This document shows, piece after piece, positions 34,608-38,089 of a stretch of DNA of 38,089 bases. The translations under genes were made by a program, and so were the position numbers. The stretch lies in assembly GCA_017937135.1 (NCBI GenBank), contig JAGBEE010000037.1:1-38089 (forward strand). Reading direction: 5' to 3'. The notes under the pieces are model-generated. The model saw only the letters and a program-made list of their open reading frames with translations, had not been told where the DNA came from and did not search any database. The stretch comes from Clostridia bacterium (lineage in GTDB: Bacteria > Bacillota > Clostridia > Oscillospirales > CAG-272). Positions within the stretch are counted from its first letter, which is position 1; each line of letters starts with the position of its first letter.

Positions 34608-34610
34608 CAT

Positions 34611-35477
34611 ATGAAAAACTTGGGATATTATAACGGCAAAACAGGACTTATAGAAGAAGTGACTGTTCCAATCACAGACCGAGCCTTTTACTTCGGAGAC
34701 GGGGTATACGACGCAGTGATGTGCCGAAATAATATCCCTTATCTTTTGAGCGAGCATATTAACAGGCTCTATCATAACTGCGCTCTCCTTAGCATAAATG
34801 TGCCCAAAACAAAGGAGGAGCTTGCTTATCTTATAACACAAATGTGCACAAGAGTAGATGGAGAGGAGAAATTTGTTTATTTTCACGTATCACGAGGAAG
34901 TGGTATAAGAAACCACGAGTTTAGCGATACCAAGGGCAATCTTTGTATTATGATAAAGCCACAAAAAATCGACCCTGTGGATGAAAAAATGGAATTATGC
35001 ACCACTAAGGACGTAAGATACAGTATGTGCAATATAAAAACCTTGAACCTTTTGCCAAGCGTGCTCGCAGCACAGCACGCAAAAAATAACAAGTGCCAAG
35101 AGACAGTATTTGTAAGAGATGGTTATGTAACCGAATGCTCACATAGTAATATTTCTATATTAAAGGACAAAAAGCTCATAACTGCACCGGCAGACTGTCA
35201 TATTTTACCTGGCGTAACACGAGCACATCTAATTGAGAGTGCAAAAAAGAACGGTATCGAGGTAATTGAAGAAAAATACACACCAAGCGATATGCTAAGG
35301 GCTGATGAAATAATCGTTACAAGCTCATCAAAAATGGCAAGGGGAGTGTCTAAAATTGACGGAAAATCAGTAGGTGGCAAGGACAAAACCACCCTTGACA
35401 TATTGACAAACGATATTTATTCCGACTATATAAGTGCAACAACACCCAATTCATACACGTTATCACGTATGCAATAA
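34611..35477 (+). CDS. dat: D-amino-acid transaminase (class IV PLP enzyme)
   Basis: 288 aa, fold-type IV aminotransferase. K143 (NIKTLNLL) is the PLP lysine and E175 (VTECSHSN) contacts the PLP ring nitrogen. FGDGVYDAV holds Y33. RGSGIRNHEF gives R100 and H102, the arginine-histidine pair that binds the carboxylate of D-amino acids in Bacillus DAAT, and so favours D-alanine transaminase over branched-chain transaminase. It would supply D-glutamate from D-alanine and 2-oxoglutarate for peptidoglycan. The ATG follows GGGAGG and a leader with two alternative hairpins. It lies 47 bases after the GH95 gene and ends before a terminator. Confidence 0.9.
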   Translation: MKNLGYYNGKTGLIEEVTVPITDRAFYFGDGVYDAVMCRNNIPYLLSEHINRLYHNCALLSINVPKTKEELAYLITQMCTRVDGEEKFVYFHVSRGSGIRNHEFSDTKGNLCIMIKPQKIDPVDEKMELCTTKDVRYSMCNIKTLNLLPSVLAAQHAKNNKCQETVFVRDGYVTECSHSNISILKDKKLITAPADCHILPGVTRAHLIESAKKNGIEVIEEKYTPSDMLRADEIIVTSSSKMARGVSKIDGKSVGGKDKTTLDILTNDIYSDYISATTPNSYTLSRMQ

Positions 35478-35503
35478 CCAAATTAAACAAGCAACATAAA
35501 AAA

Positions 35504-35521
35504 GCTCTGCAAATGCAGAGC
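35504..35521. terminator. Terminator between dat and the small XRE gene
   Basis: GCTCTGC (35504-35510), loop AAAT and GCAGAGC (35515-35521). On the minus strand it is followed directly by TTTTTT and ends the XRE gene. On the plus strand the T run comes seven bases later, so it is weaker for dat. Confidence 0.8.
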
Positions 35522-35542
35522 TCATCTCTTTTTAAAGCAAAT

Positions 35543-35830
35543 TTAACCTTTATGACTTTCCTTATAACAATCTATAATTTCAAGAACGGAGGCTATTTCA
35601 CGTTGTGTAAGTCCATCAACGGATACGGATGAATTTCTTTTAAGTCCCAATAGGTAATCGCAAGAAACATTAAATAAAAGTGATAGTTCAACGATATATT
35701 GCGTTGAAGGTATAGAAATGCCCATTTCCCAAGCATTAACTCCGGATCTCGTTATGCCAAGCTTTTTTGCAAGCTCAGTCTGTGTCATACCTTGCCTCTC
35801 ACGTAGTATTTTGATTTTATCAGCTATCAT
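35543..35830 (-). CDS. Small XRE family helix-turn-helix regulator
   Basis: 95 aa. One XRE domain (about 5-62) with the helices of GMTQTELAKKLGITRSGVNA and the typical WEMGISIPSTQYIVELSLLF end, then a short helix (REIASVLEIIDCYKESH). There is no sensor or membrane part. ATG 35830 follows a strong AAAGGAGGG site. It is divergent from the lipoprotein gene, and the two promoters overlap at their -35 boxes, so it may control itself and the lipoprotein. Confidence 0.92.
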   Translation of the reverse strand: MIADKIKILRERQGMTQTELAKKLGITRSGVNAWEMGISIPSTQYIVELSLLFNVSCDYLLGLKRNSSVSVDGLTQREIASVLEIIDCYKESHKG

Positions 35831-35876
35831 TTTTTCACCCTCCTTTATTATTTTACATTAATCCTTTAGATATTGC

Positions 35877-35905
35877 ATTATCAAAATGATATTTAAAATT
35901 GACAA
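35877..35905 (-). promoter_or_regulatory. Promoter of the small XRE gene
   Basis: On the minus strand, TTGTCA (35905-35900), a 17-base spacer and GATAAT (35882-35877). Its -35 box shares five bases with that of the divergent lipoprotein promoter. Confidence 0.65.
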
Positions 35906-35927
35906 AACAGTAAATATATGCTATAAT
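35899..35927 (+). promoter_or_regulatory. Perfect consensus promoter of the lipoprotein gene
   Basis: TTGACA (35899-35904), a 17-base spacer and TATAAT (35922-35927) match the SigA consensus at all twelve positions. It is the strongest promoter in the window by sequence, unless a regulator limits it. Confidence 0.88.
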
Positions 35928-35961
35928 GTGAAAAAATATTTGTTTTAAGGAGAGACACAAA

Positions 35962-38089
35962 ATGACAAAAAAATCACTAACATTATTACTCGTACTTATG
36001 TTGTCAATAATGCTTGTATTTGCATTTGCGTCCTGTAGTGGAACAAAAAATCCAAGCGACACAAGCACCAACACAGGCTCACAGGGCACAACACCAAGCC
36101 TTGATGACGATAAGGGAACAGACGATGGAAACGGTGGAAACTGTGGCACACCCGATGACGGAAATAGTGAATCACCGAAACCCGATGACAACCAAGGTGG
36201 AGAGGAACCTGATCCCGACGATGTACAAAGTGGACAGGAACAAAATCCTGATGACAATCAAGATGGTGGAGAAATACCAAGCCCTGATGATAATCATGGC
36301 GACGAGCAAGGTGGTGCTACACCTCATACCCACTCATATGGTGAATGGATAACCACTAAGGAGCCAACCTGCACCGAGGCAGGCGAGAAGAAGCAGACCT
36401 GCTCCTGTGGCGATTATAAGACAGAACCAATTGAAGCAACAGGACATAGCGAGGAAACCATTATAGGTAAAGAAGCCACTTGCACCGAAACTGGTCTTAC
36501 AGATGGAAAGATATGTACTGTATGCCAAGCAGTAACAGTAGAGCAAACAATTATACCATTAAAAGACCATACTTATGCTAACAAAGTGTGTCAAATTTGT
36601 AAAGAATTAGAGCCAAGCCAAGGACTTGTATATACTTTGAATAAGAAAACAAATACTTATGCAGTAACGGGTAGAGGAAACTGCAAAGATGCAGAGATTG
36701 TTATTCCAGCTACATATAAAAATTTACCCGTAACATCAATAGGAAGCTATGCATTCTATAATTGCACCTCACTTACAAGTGTAACAATACCTAACAGTGT
36801 AACAACAATAGGAGACTATGCATTCGGAGATTGCGTCAAGCTTGTAGAGGTATATAACTTAACCTCGCTTGATGTTTCATCATATTTTGATTATGAAAAG
36901 GTAATACATACCTCGCTTGAGGAAAAGAGCATACTTGAAAATGTAAATGGTTATATCTTTATGACGTTGGAAGGTAAGTATTACCTAATTGGATATGTAG
37001 GAAGTGAAAAGGAATTAACCTTACCTGAAAGCTATAACGGTAATAATTATGAGATATATCAGGATGCTTTCTATAATCGTGATGATATAACTAAGGTAAT
37101 AATACCCGATAGCGTAACCTCAATAGGAGATGCGGCGTTCTATAATTGCACATCACTTACAAGTGTAACCATAGGAAACGGTGTAACAGCGATAGGAAAG
37201 TATGTATTCCGTGATTGCAAGTCACTTGCAAGTATAACCATAGGAAATGGTGTAACAGCGATAGGAAATTATGCATTCGAATATTGCACCTCACTAACAA
37301 GTGTAACAATAGTAAATAGCATAACATCAATAGAAAGCAATGCGTTCTATGGTTGCTCTAAGCTTGCAGTAGTATATAATTTATCCTCACTTAATATAAC
37401 TAAAGGCGCATCATCTAACGGATACGTAGGCTATTATGCAAAGGTAATACATACATCGCTTGAAGAAAAGAGTATACTTGATACAGTAAATGACTATATC
37501 TTTATGACATGGGAAGGTAAATATTACCTAATAGGATATATAGGTAATGATACAGAGCTAACTTTACCCGAAAGCTATAATGGTAATAATTATGAAATAT
37601 ATCAGAAGGCTTTCTATAACAATAATAAGATCACTAAGGTAACAATACCTGATTGCATAACATCAATAGGAGACGTTGCATTCTCTTATTGTGATTCACT
37701 AACAAATGTAACAATAGGAAGTGGTATAACATCAATAGGAGAAGGTGCATTCGCTGCTGAGGTTCCCTCACTAAAAGAAGTGCATATAAGTGATATTGCA
37801 AGCTGGTGTAATATATCATTTTATGATTATTATTCAAATCCATTGTGTTATGCAAAGAATCTATATGTAAATAATGAGCTTGTAACTAATCTTACAATAC
37901 CAGATACAGTAACTAAGATAAATGATTATGCATTTTCTGGTTGCACCTCGCTAACAAGTGTAACAATGCCGAGTAGCGTAACATCAATAGGATACAAGGC
38001 ATTCTATAATTGCACCTCACTTACAAGTGTAACAATACCGAGTAGCGTAACATCAATAGGATACAAGGCATTCTATAATTGCACCTCAC
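35962..38089 (+). CDS. BspA-type leucine-rich repeat surface lipoprotein, partial
   Basis: The frame is open from ATG 35962 (AAGGAG upstream) to the window edge, at least 709 codons, so the C-terminus is missing. A signal peptide ends in a lipobox (FAFASC, C25), which indicates lipid anchoring to the outer face of the membrane. Residues 26-115 are an Asp/Gly/Asn/Pro-rich flexible linker. Two Cys-rich units follow (EPTCTEAG with CSCG, EATCTETG with CTVC). Then come LRR_5 repeats of 23 residues (SIGxYAFYNCTSLTSVTIPN type). They are interrupted by two copies of a longer module at 36850-37077 and 37372-37620 (KVIHTSLEEKSIL, YIFMTWEGKYYLIGY, LTLPESYNGNNYEIYQ). BspA-type repeats commonly bind host or matrix proteins or other cells; the ligand here is unknown. 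Confidence 0.93.
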   Translation, partial: MTKKSLTLLLVLMLSIMLVFAFASCSGTKNPSDTSTNTGSQGTTPSLDDDKGTDDGNGGNCGTPDDGNSESPKPDDNQGGEEPDPDDVQSGQEQNPDDNQDGGEIPSPDDNHGDEQGGATPHTHSYGEWITTKEPTCTEAGEKKQTCSCGDYKTEPIEATGHSEETIIGKEATCTETGLTDGKICTVCQAVTVEQTIIPLKDHTYANKVCQICKELEPSQGLVYTLNKKTNTYAVTGRGNCKDAEIVIPATYKNLPVTSIGSYAFYNCTSLTSVTIPNSVTTIGDYAFGDCVKLVEVYNLTSLDVSSYFDYEKVIHTSLEEKSILENVNGYIFMTLEGKYYLIGYVGSEKELTLPESYNGNNYEIYQDAFYNRDDITKVIIPDSVTSIGDAAFYNCTSLTSVTIGNGVTAIGKYVFRDCKSLASITIGNGVTAIGNYAFEYCTSLTSVTIVNSITSIESNAFYGCSKLAVVYNLSSLNITKGASSNGYVGYYAKVIHTSLEEKSILDTVNDYIFMTWEGKYYLIGYIGNDTELTLPESYNGNNYEIYQKAFYNNNKITKVTIPDCITSIGDVAFSYCDSLTNVTIGSGITSIGEGAFAAEVPSLKEVHISDIASWCNISFYDYYSNPLCYAKNLYVNNELVTNLTIPDTVTKINDYAFSGCTSLTSVTMPSSVTSIGYKAFYNCTSLTSVTIPSSVTSIGYKAFYNCTS
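37969..38089 (+). repeat. 69-bp perfect tandem repeat in the LRR region
   Basis: The unit starting at CCGAGTAGCG (37969) recurs at 38038 with no mismatch over the 52 bases available before the edge. Each 69-bp unit encodes one 23-residue LRR. Neighbouring older units have diverged at many positions, so this copy is recent and the array can probably expand or shrink. Confidence 0.9.

Noticed and set aside
35853..36280. Pro/Ser-rich frames antisense to the lipoprotein linker
   Set aside because: They mirror the Asp/Gly/Asn-rich linker of the lipoprotein and lie over its promoter.
37100..38089. Regularly spaced repeats considered as a CRISPR array
   Set aside because: The repeats are in frame, encode 23-residue LRR units and have no unique spacers.

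Overview
The window looks like a chromosome segment of an AT-rich, Gram-positive, endospore-forming anaerobe of the class Clostridia, probably an uncultured gut or rumen lineage. The reasons are: spmA/spmB spore maturation genes, an AbrB-type transition regulator, RNase J, a FakA/FakB fatty acid kinase pair, GGAGG-type ribosome binding sites, a lipobox surface protein built of BspA-type leucine-rich repeats, and many cytoplasmic glycoside hydrolases for plant cell wall sugars. I could place SigA-type promoters by eye in front of most transcription units, nearly all with a 17-bp spacer, and strong hairpin terminators between them. No phage, transposase, CRISPR array or plasmid gene is visible.

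Layout. 1-650: a tRNA-Ser(GGA) gene with a perfect palindromic terminator, a degenerate copy of that terminator, and a second truncated tRNA-Ser 5' end that sits behind a good promoter. 650-10100: a divergent carbohydrate locus. Leftward run an AraC regulator, a TIM-barrel sugar isomerase and a GH92 mannosidase. Rightward run a GH31 alpha-xylosidase, xylA, xylB and a GH43 enzyme. The two promoters stand back to back over a perfect inverted repeat. 10100-15400: a PepD dipeptidase, the decayed start of a lost GH43 gene, a GH3 beta-xylosidase, a HAD phosphatase and an unrecognised Gly-rich membrane protein. 15400-22100: lepA-hemW, an XRE regulator with membrane helices, and fakB-fakA. 22100-30400: a leftward operon of a heterodimeric ABC exporter, pyruvate kinase and a DUF308 membrane protein, then RNase J behind a structured leader. 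30400-32000: spmA-spmB and a small tail-anchored protein. 32000-35500: abrB, a GH95 fucosidase/L-galactosidase and a D-amino acid transaminase with a possible RNA switch over its ribosome binding site. 35500-38089: a small XRE regulator, divergent from a lipoprotein gene that runs off the window end and carries recent 69-bp tandem repeats.

How the genes fit together. None of the glycoside hydrolases (GH92, GH31, GH43, GH3, GH95) shows a signal peptide, so they should finish imported oligosaccharides in the cytoplasm. GH31, GH43 and GH3 could release xylose, which xylA and xylB convert to xylulose 5-phosphate. GH95 could first remove L-fucose or L-galactose caps from xyloglucan or complex xylan fragments. 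No sugar transporter or secreted depolymerase is in the window, so those must lie elsewhere.

Most interesting points: the two mutually exclusive hairpins over the dat ribosome binding site; the terminator-like hairpin inside the RNase J leader; the GH43 remnant whose start codon appears to have changed from ATG to ATA; the back-to-back promoter and operator of the xylose locus; and the unrecognised Gly-rich/Asn-rich membrane protein. I did not find a clearly new multi-gene system.
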